DNA of 64,000 bases from Guyanagaster necrorhizus (Eukaryota; Basidiomycota; Agaricomycetes; Agaricales; Physalacriaceae). The DNA lies in assembly GCF_019112545.1 (NCBI RefSeq), contig NW_025064883.1, positions 1,252,100 through 1,316,099 on the forward strand, given 5' to 3'. Under the pieces are notes generated by a model, which was not told where the DNA came from, did not search any database, and saw only the letters and a list, made by a program, of their open reading frames with translations. The position numbers and the translations under genes were made by a program. This document shows positions 28,084-38,371 of the stretch, piece by piece (positions within the stretch are counted from its first letter, which is position 1; each line of letters opens with the position of its first letter).

Positions 28084-28183
28084 GGTGGTAGCGCGAAATG
28101 TTTTGTCACTAACGTGACTTTTTGGTCACACCATGTAGCTGAAAGAACTATGGTACAAATGAGATATACGCTGGAAAGAAATT

Positions 28184-28634
28184 CTATGTGTCTTCTGGAC
28201 CAGAACTACCAGGAATCAACTACAACGACTCAGCGCTCAAACAGCAAGAGACAGCACATCGCTCACCATACAGATATTATTTCCATTCAAAAGCGTCTGC
28301 GCGAGATGCGTTTTCTTTTTGCCCTGGAGTGTCGTTTCACTGATCCCAGTTAGCCTCAGAGTATTGATTACTCATAAATTTACACGCACTACTCTGTGAC
28401 GTCCTCGAGGACCATATCTAATTGGGCATTGGTTGATGTTTCTTGTGGAATTCAAAATACTCACTAACGAAATCATCGAATCCCAACAGAATCCCTGAAA
28501 ATTCACGGTCGCTCTTCATGATGACCCATATCCGCGACCCGATGCATCTATCGATTAGCTCTTCAATACAGTCAGACGGTCGTGTCGTCTCAAATGGTAT
28601 ACGACGGACCTAAGGGAAGGATCTGTGAGGCCAT
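28184..28634 (-). CDS. LSM5: U6 snRNA-associated Sm-like protein LSm5
   Basis: Five tiny exons give 85 residues; introns 28561-28609, 28418-28464, 28340-28389 and 28220-28266. No single exon exceeds about 100 nt, so the gene is easy to miss. Spliced, it reads MASQILPLELIDRCIGSRIW, then VIMKSDREFSGILLGFDDFV, NMVLEDVTEYE, and QTLLNGNNICMLIPG. Sm1 and Sm2 motifs are complete, and GFDDFVNMVLEDV with LLNGNNI places it in the LSm5 group. LSm5 is part of the LSm2-8 ring on U6 snRNA and the LSm1-7 ring in mRNA decay. The last exon adds SSGPEDT. Confidence 0.92.
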
Positions 28635-28886
28635 TGCCCGAGATGATGGACGTCACAACCAGGAAGTTGCCAGGTCCGGGCCGGACTTCCGAAGAACAGA
28701 CACATACCTTGAAACATGTTATCATTGCACCTATAGTAACCACGGTTGTCACAGTCTAATGTCTCTAAGAAATTCGTGTCAAAAATCTAATCATGTTGTT
28801 ACAGAAAAGTAAGTTAAGTCATTCAGTAGCACAGCGTAGAATTTTGGTTTTTATTTTCTACGAGCTTCCGTTTCTGGCCCTTCAGC

Positions 28887-31031
28887 CTAAGCACCCAAAG
28901 GCTGCATCTCCAAGTCCGCCGCTTCAGTGGGAACGTTGATGATTCTCAGCGTATTGGTGTGGCCTAAACCACCCTTCCAGCCTTGCACCGCGACGACGGC
29001 GGTGCCTGGAGTGATGATCTTCAACGCCAGGGCGTTGCGAAGGCCAAACCGGATACGATTGTCGACCTTTGACAGTTCGCTTCAGAGAGAGAAGGCAGAA
29101 AGAAGAAAAGTGACATACATCCGTCTGCCACTGGTGGTCCTGAATACCTCTTGGCTCAGGGTACCAGAATGGGTAGCACCCGCGGTGCAAGTGGATCTGG
29201 CGCGAAGTTTGCTGGTTTCGGGTCACTGCAATCATCCGTGAGCATTCCGCAAACCACAGAAAATGTATTGACGAACCGGTGAGAATAGGAACCCTAGGCT
29301 TGTATTTAGAGATCAACCTTGCGGTCTCTCCACTTGTCGACAACACTAAGAGCGCACTTGCTCCTTGCTCCTCCGCGGCGGCAACAGCAGCAATTGCAAC
29401 GGTTTCCGCAGTGTGCGTTGGGCGAGGCTGGATGGTCCGGAGGTCGTCGTACAAAGGAGGGTAGCAGATAGCAGCCTCAGCCAACAGACATGTTTCCGCC
29501 ATCATCAGCACTGACTGAATGGGGTATGACCCTTTGGCCGTCTCTCCGGAAAGCATGACACAGTCCGCACCATCCAAAACAGCGTTAGCCACATCGCTGA
29601 CTTCCGCACGCGTGGGACGAGGGTTGTACTAATAGCGCCACCAATCAATCAGAGCCAAGGAAAAAGAAAGCGAGGAACAAGCTCACCGTCATTGACTCCA
29701 ACATCTGTGTGGCCACAATGACTGGCTTACCCGCAATGTTACACTTTGCGATCATCATCTTTTGTGCCAAGAACACCTGACTAGCTGGGATCTCAATACC
29801 GAGGTCACCGCGTGCGACCATGACACCGTCCGTCACTTTCAAGATCTCGTCAAAGTTCGCCACTCCTTGTTCGTTCTCAATCTTCACGATGATCTTAATG
29901 TTGGCACCATCAGCGCCGAGAACTTGACGGATATGCTTGACATCTTCCGCGCGGCGGATAAAGGAGGCGAAGATCATGTCGACACCGTTCTTAACACCGA
30001 ACTTGAGATCAGCCTTGTCCTTCTCAGAAAGGGCAGGGAGATCAACGTCCGTCTTAGGAAGGTTAACTCCCTTACGAGACGACAGGGTACCGTTGTTGAG
30101 CGTGCGGACATGCACGTTCGTTCCATCGATACTAGTGACAAGAAGAGATAGAATGCCTGCACGTGTCAAGGTCAGCTATGATTAGATTGTGGGGTAAATG
30201 AAGGAAGGGCAGCACCATCATCAACGTAAATAAGTTTTCCCGGAGTGGTGACCTTGGGAAGATTTTGCTGGCCCCAAAAGAAATATCAACGATTTGATCC
30301 CGATAGTCATGGTGTGAAACGCGCACGTAGTCAACCCACATAACCTTATCGTCACATATCTCGCTGTACTTGCTATCGGTAGAGATGATAAATTCATGTC
30401 CGGCGGAGACGGCGATCTGAATGTCATCAAAACGTATACTTGGAGATTGAAGCGAGGATGACCCACATCCATGCCATCTCTCATCAATCCCGTACGGATT
30501 TCAGGGCCTTTCTGTAATGAGAGAGCCACCATGAGCGCCGAATATGTGTGTATATGCGGGCCTAAAGGACTCACTGTATCGAGCGCAATGGCGACTGGCC
30601 TGCCGGTGGGGTCAGCTACAGGATAAAGAAAGGGTCAAAGAGGTCAAGGTTGAACGGAAGAACAAAACACACATGCAACCATCTTCCTGGTGTTGTCAAT
30701 GACACTCTGGTGGTACTCATAAGAGCCATGGGAAAAGTTCATTCTGACGACATTGACGCCAGCCTTGCGGAGCTCTGCGAGTTTCTCGACAGTGTTGACC
30801 TTGGGACCTGAGCCAGTGTCAGTTGTTGGAATCCAGAGCAGTGACCGATTGGCATACCGATGGTGGCGATAATGGAGGTCTGCACCAGCGTCAGTGACGT
30901 AGCGATACTGTCCACCAAAGAGGGTGGCATACCTTTCTCATGAACTTGGTCTCCTCCTTGGGTATGGGGACCTTCATGGTGGTGAGCTGGGAGCTCCACA
31001 CAAGGGGAGAACGGATGCTATCAAAGGACAT
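28887..31031 (-). CDS. PYK1: Pyruvate kinase
   Basis: Eleven exons, 530 residues; introns 30880-30932, 30808-30857, 30616-30672, 30512-30574, 30417-30466, 30268-30326, 30157-30215, 29629-29686, 29226-29276 and 29067-29118. Catalytic landmarks are intact: [65 protein letters not shown] and [10 protein letters not shown]. It catalyses phosphoenolpyruvate plus ADP to pyruvate plus ATP, the last glycolytic step. The second exon (30858-30879) is only 22 nt. The C-terminal domain has an altered allosteric-site region ending LEMQPLGA. Its upstream region (31032-31642) is shared with GT32. Confidence 0.96.
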
Positions 31032-31642
31032 TGTGGGATGAGATGGTGGTGGTAAGAGAATAGGAAGTGAATCGCCGTAGGGTTGTGGGTACAGCCGAAT
31101 TTATGCGGAGCTAGAGTGCGGATAACGTTACTTGGGCTTGAATGGGCTTTTGGCAGCCAATACCAGAACGTATCCAGGACCTGGACGAGTACCTGGGCAG
31201 ATGAATGAGAATCTAGATATACGTCGAACGTGTCACCGGGTGAGCTGGCAGAAATTGCCTGTGAATTTCTCTCTCGTGACATGACGCGTTGCGTCACTGT
31301 ATAATTAATTTATTGAGTGGGATACTGGGATAATGAGATAGTGAGATACTGTCGAGCTGCCGTTGCGCATACGTGGTTAGGGTTGCATGCCCTCTCGCCC
31401 GCTCCATTGGATGTGGATCTCAGCAGTCCTTGTATTCGGGACCGTCTGACAATAACATATGTAGGTCCAAGTAGAACCCTCTGACAGTAGACATCATCAG
31501 CCCCGAATAATATGTCCGTACAAAATAAATGCGTATTGATCCGGTGACATTTTAGGAGAAATCACCCGTGGGAATATATCTTTCCCTTACCATTGCACGA
31601 CTTGGATACGACCCGGTATACGTCCGGCCCGTCGCCAACTTC
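31032..31642. promoter_or_regulatory. Divergent promoter region PYK1 / GT32
   Basis: 611 bp between divergent starts with no gene. Two features stand out. One is a perfect 6-bp inverted repeat TGACGC-GTT-GCGTCA at 31282-31296, which also contains ACGCGT. The other is a run of GATA/GATAC words at 31321-31350. Function is inferred only from position. Confidence 0.45.
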
Positions 31643-34136
31643 ATGAATCAAAGAATGGCGTCGTCCATCTACTTCCCAGTACCACCCAGGCGCAACGTAA
31701 ATCTGCCTCATTACTCGTCGACGCTCCCATCCGCAGTCCAGGAAAAGATGAATCGCCGGGCTCAGTCTCGTGCATGGTTTATTCCCGTAGCTATGCCTAT
31801 TCCGGGCGTGCGCACTCGGAATTTGAGGCTATGGATCCTAAATCCTCACCGTCTTCACCAGTCGAGCATATCCAAGTTTGGTTACAAACGCGGCTCACTC
31901 GTCCTTCTCCTAGCGTTTATAACCCTCGTGTTCGTCACTTTCGCTCTCGCAAAGAGGTTTGGAACAGAAGAGAAAAAGTGGCCTGCTCCGTTCATGGATC
32001 CGCCGTCGCTGGTGTACAAAAGAGAGGACCTGCAGAGGATTTGGCTATGGGAGATAGAGAGTGGTCACTATCCAAGCAGACGGAAACGTGCGTGTCGCAT
32101 CAGTTCTTGATTTGGCTGTTGTTTCTGATAATTCTATAGTGCCAGAAGGCTTGGGATTGCGTTCGACGCCACTAAATCCAGCCTTACCACCGCGAAGAAC
32201 GTCAATACCTCCTCCAAGATTCCGTGCACCACCCAGCCTGATTTCAACCACAACAAAAGGTGTAGGGCCCAAGAGGGTCTATCTAGACATTCAAAGTCAC
32301 CCTCCCGATGTTGCATATCCTCCCCGGCCTGTTCCAGGAAGCATCGCTGACTTGGATGTCGTCATGCAACATTGCGACTTTTCGGAGAAAAAGGTGCCTT
32401 TTACGCGTCACTTGTGTCCATATTCTTACTTAACTATCTCTAGTATGTTCGTGACTGCTTGGAAGTACTTAGGGTAGGCGCTGGATTAGACAACTCGAAG
32501 CGTGTACGCAGGGGTCGGATGGACGACTGGAAATACATCTACCTCGAGCAGCCAGACACGAATACGACAGAGGCCGAGCCACTGATATCATATATGGACT
32601 TGCCCCCCGGAGTCACCTCTGTCCACGAACCAGCCGATCCAGACAGCGGTCTAACGAAAAAGCGCGGTGTCGAGTGGGAGGCTCCTCCGGTCCGGCTTCC
32701 CCCCCCTGCTGAGCACCGTCCGTACGTTACACTTGACTTCCCGTGCGATCCAGAGAGCCCGAGGATATTTCATATGTTCTGGACAGGTCCCTTCACTGAC
32801 AAGCCCTATCTCGCCCTCCTCTCCTTCATTTTCACTCAGAATACTGGCTTGTACATCAAGGACTACCCAGTCGCTTCTGCAGCATGTCGGCCGCAATTTT
32901 GGTTATGGATCAACCCCGGCCCAGCAGCTGCAGTTCCTAATCCTACTGCCCTTCGCGATATGTTTGACCAGCTAAAAGCGAACCCATGGGCAGCACCTTT
33001 TTTGCATCCCCGTTTCAAGGATATCGTCAAGTTCAAACTATGGAACACGACAGAACAGTTAGACGGTGTTCCTGAGCTGAAGGACGAATGGCGTTCACGG
33101 CAGACTCTATTCAACTCCGGGGGACATGTCATCAACGTTCCTAAGGAGGAGAAACCAAGTGGGAGCAAGGCCAGGGAGAACGACACGGCCGCGGATAAGG
33201 GTGCTTCCACAGCTCCAAAAAAGGATGAAGACGATATACTGAATAGGACAGGAAGTAAATCTTCATCGTCGTACGACCGTTTATCCGTGATCCTGTCGGA
33301 CATGGCGCGGTTCATTCTATGTCATCGCTTTGGCGGGATCTATCTTGACGCAGATACGATTTTCCTCCGCGACTGGGAAGAGCTATGGGGATGGAAAGGC
33401 GCATTCGCCTACAGGTGGTCGCGGTTAGAAAAGTACAACACCGCGGTTCTTCATCTAAACAAAGGCTCAGCGCTGGGAACGTTCCTCTTTCGGACGGCAC
33501 TGAAAAACGATCTCGATTTCCATCCTATGACGGTGTCAAGATATACGAAGGAGGCGCATTTGGAAGGACTTCTATTGCGGCTCCCGGACGCACTATTTGA
33601 TTCGGCGTGGCTGAATACAGAGTACTATCAGCGCGAGCGACCACCGCAACCCTATTTCACAGAGTGAGTGTCAGGTTCCAGGTCCCTGAAGAAGCAGTGC
33701 TGATATTCTACAGTTTCGGAGACTTTTTTGACACGCCATCCGTCAGCAATGCGGCGCCAGAGGCTCTTGGCTTTGATGGTTTCTTCAAGGGCGCGTTCTC
33801 GTACCACTTCCATAACTACTGGTTCGTATTGCAATTTCTGTGCGCGTCGTGTTTGTAACTCGGTTGATCAGGTGGAAGCCATTTGACCCTGCCCGAAATT
33901 GGCCAGACTTGGGACCACGGTTCATTGCTGGCGAGCGGATAGCGAGGACTATGCTTAAGCTGGAAATGGCTGCAGGCCAGGAGGTGCTTGAAATGGATAC
34001 AACGATGGAATTTGATGAAGACAAGGTGTCTGATGACCAGCGAGATCTGGACTGGGCAACGGTGCTGAAACGGACGTTTGAGTCATATATACGGGGTGAG
34101 CGGCCGAACATGTATGGGGAATGGCTTGTGTGGTAG
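31643..34136 (+). CDS. Glycosyltransferase family 32 (DXD sugar-binding) type II membrane protein
   Basis: Five exons (introns 32088-32139, 32394-32443, 33664-33713, 33822-33871) give 763 residues. A short basic cytosolic N-terminus precedes one membrane segment (GSLVLLLAFITLVFVTFALA), so it is a type II Golgi/ER enzyme. The catalytic region starts PRIFHMFWTGPFTDKPYLAL and contains the DXD motif in RFGGIYLDADTIFL; FKGAFSYHFHNYWWKPFD near the end is typical of fungal GT32-like proteins. GT32 enzymes transfer hexoses (for example Och1 or Sur1 types); the acceptor cannot be inferred. A Lys/Ser/Asp-rich insert (about residues 480-510) interrupts the domain. In-frame ATGs at 31643 and 31655 are both possible. 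Confidence 0.82.
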
Positions 34137-34260
34137 ATAGATGATAGAGATACCAGCGACATCTACGGGTGCGTTCTACGACCATACCCTTATCTCACGT
34201 ATACGTATATATTTGTATAATTTATTCTTCACGATCATGTACTCGGATGTAATGAACTTT

Positions 34261-35298
34261 CTATGACTTGGCTGCTGCTGCTGCCTGTGCAGTGTTGACC
34301 GCAGCTTTGAGCTGTGCAATGACGCCCTCGGGATCGGAGGCACCGAAAATGGCAGTTCCGGCGACGATAACGTTGCTGCCTATATATATATATATAAAAG
34401 TGGGTTGGGCAGAATTTGAAGAAATACACGACGACTGACCTGCATGGGCACAAACATCGACGGTCGATGGCCCGACACCGCCGTCGACCTCGATATCTTT
34501 CTCAGGGAACCGAGCACGAAGGTCAGCAACCTTGGGGACGCAGCGTTCGAGGAATTTTTGCCCACCGCGGCCTGTAACGCGATTGGTGACATCAAAGGTC
34601 CATTAGCGGTAAACTAACCTGGGTAGACAGTCATTACGAGCAGCATGTCGGCCGCATTTGCAATCTCGTCTGTGATAGCGGTCGATGGCGTATCCGGGGA
34701 GATCGCAACGCCCGCTTTCATACTGCGTTTGCGAATGGATGTGATGAGCGAAAGAGGGTCCGCTGGGCTGGAGTTATGAATGTCCGTTGGAGTACCGTGG
34801 GATCACCTACTCGTTGCCTCGAGATGGAAACAGTATAGCGCACCACCAGCGTCCGCAATGTCGTCAACCCACTGGTAACGTCAGAACCAAGGCTGCAAAA
34901 ATAGAAAGAAGCATATGTACCTTCTCTGGTTCTGCAACCATCATATGGCAGTCCATGAAAATTCCTGGGACCCCCTTGGACACACATGAGAGGATTGGCG
35001 CGCCTATGCTGCAGCATTGAGGTACGGACGTGGTATACAGCAGACACAGCAATTACCCATCGTGATATTCGGCACAAAATGGCTGTGAGACACAGATGAG
35101 TGAAAATCTGACTGATTCAAAGACCCTACCCGTCCATGACGTCTGGAAATGTTTCCTTCAGAAAGTTAGCGGTCAGTGTTGAGGGTACGGACCCATGTGC
35201 AGCCATTCAGCGCCCCCCCTAATCATTCTCTTGCATTCTGCAGTGAGCTGGCCAAAGTCAGAGGCGAGCACGGAAGGTGAAATTATCGCGCGAGGCAT
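34261..35298 (-). CDS. RPE1: Ribulose-phosphate 3-epimerase
   Basis: Eight exons, 227 residues; introns 35143-35192, 35083-35129, 35004-35056, 34872-34920, 34763-34810, 34572-34618 and 34380-34439. TIM-barrel epimerase landmarks are complete: [27 protein letters not shown] (metal and catalytic Asp/His), [26 protein letters not shown] and [12 protein letters not shown]. It interconverts ribulose- and xylulose-5-phosphate in the pentose phosphate pathway. A 13-nt exon (35130-35142) encodes DVMDG at the heart of the active site. The last intron holds a TA dinucleotide run. Divergent from the secreted repeat gene (130 bp). Confidence 0.95.
34380..34396. repeat. TA dinucleotide tract in the last RPE1 intron
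   Basis: A run of alternating T and A abuts the 3' splice site of the last RPE1 intron (minus strand ...tatatatag). It serves as part of the acceptor region and is a likely length-variable microsatellite. Confidence 0.7.
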
Positions 35299-35382
35299 TG
35301 GTGGTAATAGACAAGTAGTCAGCAACTTGTAGGCATCACTTGCCGTGTGAAGCTGTGCTGTGACGAAACCCTGGTCTCGATG

Positions 35383-35388
35383 TATAAA
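35383..35388 (+). promoter_or_regulatory. TATA box of the first secreted repeat gene
   Basis: TATAAA lies 41-46 bp upstream of the ATG at 35429, a position suitable for a core promoter with a very short leader. Confidence 0.5.
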
Positions 35389-35428
35389 TTCGTTGCGACG
35401 CGAGACCTATTCTGCATAACGACCCGCC

Positions 35429-36419
35429 ATGATGTTCCACTTTTTCGTGTTCTCCTTCTTTGCCTTGGTGTATGCTGCCCCAGACCTCCACGAGCGACAG
35501 GGTACGTTCCCCCTTACTTCATCCGTCCCATGATATTCAATTTCAAATTTCGCAGTCGGCAGCATTATCGACACTCTAACCTCTGCAGGTGATTGCCTTT
35601 TCTTACGCGCAGTAGGCCTAATATAAAAGATAATTTCAGCTGGGTCGGTGTTTAGCCAGGCAACTGCGGGTGCTGCAAGTATTGCAACCGAAGTAACATG
35701 TCGGTGCTTTTTTTTTCAATACATTTTGGATGCTCTGACTCATGTATCGCCTGTAGCCGTCGCTGGGTCGGTGTTTACCATCGTTACCAGTGCAGGTGGA
35801 GAGGGCATTACTCTTGCGCAGTCGGGAGTAGGTGAATTAACATCGTTCGCTGGATCTCAGTATACCGTCCTTGCGTCGGACGCGGGCTCTGTCTTCACAC
35901 AAGTCACCTGTTAGTGTATCATCTCACAAAGTTTCCAGTGCAACTGCTGATGATTTGCATTCAGCTGCTGCCGGATCGGAATATACTGTCGTCACCAGCA
36001 AGGGAGGCGAGGCGATCACTCTTGCGCGATCCGGTGTAGGCGAGCTAACTTCATTTGCTGGCTCTCAGTATACCGTTCTTGCCTCTGCAGCCGGTTCCGT
36101 ATTCACAGAGATCACCAGTTAGTATTTCAGACATATTTTCAATTCTGTTTTTTCATGACCCTTTTTTTTAGCGGCTGCTGGATCGTTGTATACTGTTGTG
36201 ACAAGCAGGGGAGGTGAAGCCATCACCCTTGCTGCGTCTGGAGTTGGTCATGTTACCTCGTTCGCTGGGGCCGAATACACTGCGATAGGCTCTGCAGCTT
36301 CTGCTGCTGCATTGAACAATGGTGCTGTCGGAATGTTCACTTTAAATACGCCGTTATTCGCGAGTCTGCTCGCTGTCGCAGGCGGTACAGTTGTCGGTGC
36401 AGTGCTTACCATATGCTGA
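35429..36419 (+). CDS. Secreted Ala/Ser/Thr-rich protein built from tandem exon repeats
   Basis: Six exons, 239 residues; introns 35502-35555, 35589-35639, 35700-35756, 35910-35964 and 36118-36171. A signal peptide (MMFHFFVFSFFALVYAAPDL) ends in a Kex2-like HERQ. Three copies of a 51-residue unit follow, each with the pattern AGS.YTVVTS.GGEAITLA..GVG and then LTSFAGSQYTVLAS. All five introns interrupt codons in phase 1, so repeat exons can be added without a frameshift; exons 4 and 5 are both exactly 153 nt. The C-terminus is hydrophobic (LFASLLAVAGGTVVGAVLTI), compatible with a GPI signal. No enzymatic domain is visible; a cell-wall or surface role is inference. Confidence 0.83.
35757..36300 (+). 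repeat. Tandem repeat of three homologous exons
   Basis: Exons starting at 35757, 35965 and 36172 encode alignable units. The first two share SGVGELTSFAGSQYTVLAS word for word, with mainly synonymous base differences between them. The intervening introns are similar in length (55 and 54 bp) and share a gttagt donor, suggesting duplication of exon plus intron. Confidence 0.75.
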
Positions 36420-36605
36420 TGATGTCATTACATATTTATTAGGGTGCAATCTATTTTAATTCCCATTGCGGGCAGTGTGGTACGAATAAAATTTTCAACG
36501 TCGTCATGTCGCTGCGCGGTCTTCCCAAGCCTGTCCAATCACAGCATCTTTTGGCAATTGCAGAATCGGGTTTCACCCTAGAAGCGACCTCGACACGCCG
36601 AATAC

Positions 36606-36615
36606 TATATATAAG
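36606..36615 (+). promoter_or_regulatory. TATA box of the second secreted protein gene
   Basis: TATATATAAG lies about 73 bp upstream of the ATG at 36688. The neighbouring paralogue has a TATA box as well, whereas most housekeeping genes here show none. Confidence 0.5.
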
Positions 36616-36687
36616 ATCTATCGACATGCTCCAACCCACAGTTCTCCTCTTTCTTTCACCTTCGTCTTCGTTCTTTCTTACTTCCCC

Positions 36688-37399
36688 ATGTTGTTCGTTC
36701 TTCCCTGCGTTCTCTTTCTTTCTGCCTCTGCCTCTGCCGCCAACTTGAGACGCCAAGGTCAGTCCCCGCTCCTGCGTTCTTCGGAACGTCTGTCTGAAAT
36801 GTCACAGATGCCACGGGTGCAACCACCGACACCGCTGTAGCCACCGACACCGCTTTAGCCACCGACACTCTTGCGGCTACAGACACCCTTGCCACCGTCG
36901 CTTCAGAAATTACCTCCGCAGCAGCATCCTTCGCCTCTGCCGGAACAACCGATGGTAAAGCTCCATCATTATAGACGAGGAAACCTGCTGACCAAGTTTA
37001 GTTTCTGGTTTGATTTCGGCGGCAACAGCGTACACGTCTAACCTGAGTGGATTGTCATCCGTGGCTGCTAGTGCACTCTCCGACGCTGGTATTAGCAACA
37101 CTGCTTCGGCTCTGTCTGAAGCTTCGTCCTTTTTGAGCGAGGCTACAGCTTCATGTGAGTAACTTGGATTGAAATTTACCAACCATGCTAATGTGCTGTT
37201 CTCTCTAGCATCACACAGCTCAGCTAGCTCAGCCCGGTCAAGCTCCGCCACTGCTTCCGGTTCTTCTGCTGCCTCATCAGCTTCGTCCTCCGCGTTCAAT
37301 GCCGCTATTGCTGGCCATTCTGTGTCTTCCTCAGTGCTCGTAGGCCTGACAACCGTCACTGCTGGGCTTCTCACGGGTGCTTGGGCCACATTTTTGTAG
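36688..37399 (+). CDS. Secreted Ala/Ser/Thr-rich protein, paralogue of the upstream gene
   Basis: Four exons, 186 residues; introns 36758-36807, 36955-37001 and 37155-37208, all phase 1 as in the gene before it. It starts with a signal peptide (MLFVLPCVLFLSASASA) followed by a Kex2-like LRRQ. Exon 2 has four degenerate copies of a heptad such as ATDTALA (about 36810-36895). Exon 3 is again 153 nt and encodes SGLISAATAYTSNLSGL and similar. A Ser-rich stretch and a hydrophobic C-terminus (VLVGLTTVTAGLLTGAWATF) end the protein, suggesting GPI attachment. Likely a diverged tandem duplicate; the function is unknown. Confidence 0.78.
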
Positions 37400-37630
37400 A
37401 TATTAAAACGTTTCCACAGACTCCTCGTAGCTACTACAATGGACTCTCTTCCCTAAGACGACAGAAGTGTTTCTGGACTTTCAGTACATACTGTGGTATA
37501 TATACACTAATGTAGTATTTGCAAACTTAACATTTTGAAGCTTAACGCCAGAAAAATGGAGTCAAATCAACAAGGCATCAACCAGTAATTCATTTGGCAT
37601 GCAATATTCAACATTACGTTGTACGAATAT

Positions 37631-38233
37631 CTACTCTTCGGCCATATCCTTGTTGACCTAGAGAAAGAGAGTGAATCCAAACACTCGATACAAACGGCAG
37701 CGACCTACTGAAGCATTAAAGAAAAGAGTGTTAGGTCCCCAGGGATAAGGCCTAACGCGGCGGTTCAAGTACTCGTAGGCAGGAGGCTCAGGGAGTTTGC
37801 CGTCATTCTCGTGCCTAAGATGCTCCAAATGCTCCATGTGGGCAACCTCAAGCTTGTACACCCAAGCACTGCATACAGCGACTAGACATCCATGAGCAAG
37901 AGGCAAAAAGACAAAGCAAGATGTACGGACTGGCAGGGAGGCAGACATAGTAACTATGGACCTTGAGCACATGGAAATATCATAAAATAAGCTAATCATA
38001 CCTGATCTTTCTCCAAAGCTCACCGGTTTCTACCAGAGAACAATAAGGCAAAAAAGTGGACAGATAACAGGGTACGCACCTGCACCGTGGTGCTCAACGG
38101 CCTGCAGCTCGGCAAGGTAAGGGCTCTTGGCGTTGGGAGAAAGCTCAGAGATATACTCCTCAGTAGCAGTAGAGTATCCGCGGTAGCGGGGGCGCAAAAC
38201 GGCGCGAAAAGCGCTACGGGCAAGGAAAGACAT
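37631..38233 (-). CDS. COX13: Cytochrome c oxidase subunit VIa (COX13/COX6A)
   Basis: Five exons, 134 residues; introns 38030-38079, 37954-38001, 37882-37930 and 37658-37708. The N-terminus (MSFLARSAFRAVLRPRYRGY) is a mitochondrial presequence. The single membrane helix is assembled across a 23-nt exon: LWRKISYYVCLPAIAV, then CSAWVYKLE. The intermembrane part HMEHLEHLRHEN, PPAYEYLNRRVRPYPWG and NTLFFNASVNKDM is highly conserved in fungi. It is a peripheral regulatory subunit of complex IV. The start codon lies 138 bp from the divergent RPN2 start. Confidence 0.93.
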
Positions 38234-38371
38234 GACGGATGGCAATAACAGCGCTCAGGAATATCCCGGAATAGCATCCCTATTTACACCTATTTGGATC
38301 CGGGGCTGTCTGGATTTGGCTGGACACGGACGCGTCACCTTTTCGACATCACTCCTGCTTTGCGTTTTCTC

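Noticed and set aside
31568..31642. An N-terminal extension of GT32 from a GTG at 31568
   Set aside because: There is no ATG, and the residues are not typical of a cytosolic tail; the ATG at 31643 is followed by the expected basic stretch and membrane helix.
37931..37962. A 32-nt COX13 exon starting at an earlier acceptor
   Set aside because: The reading GTC CAT AG.. gave residues unlike the COX6A helix and broke the frame; acceptor 37954 gives KISYYVCLPAIAVCSAWVYK-like order and a correct total length.
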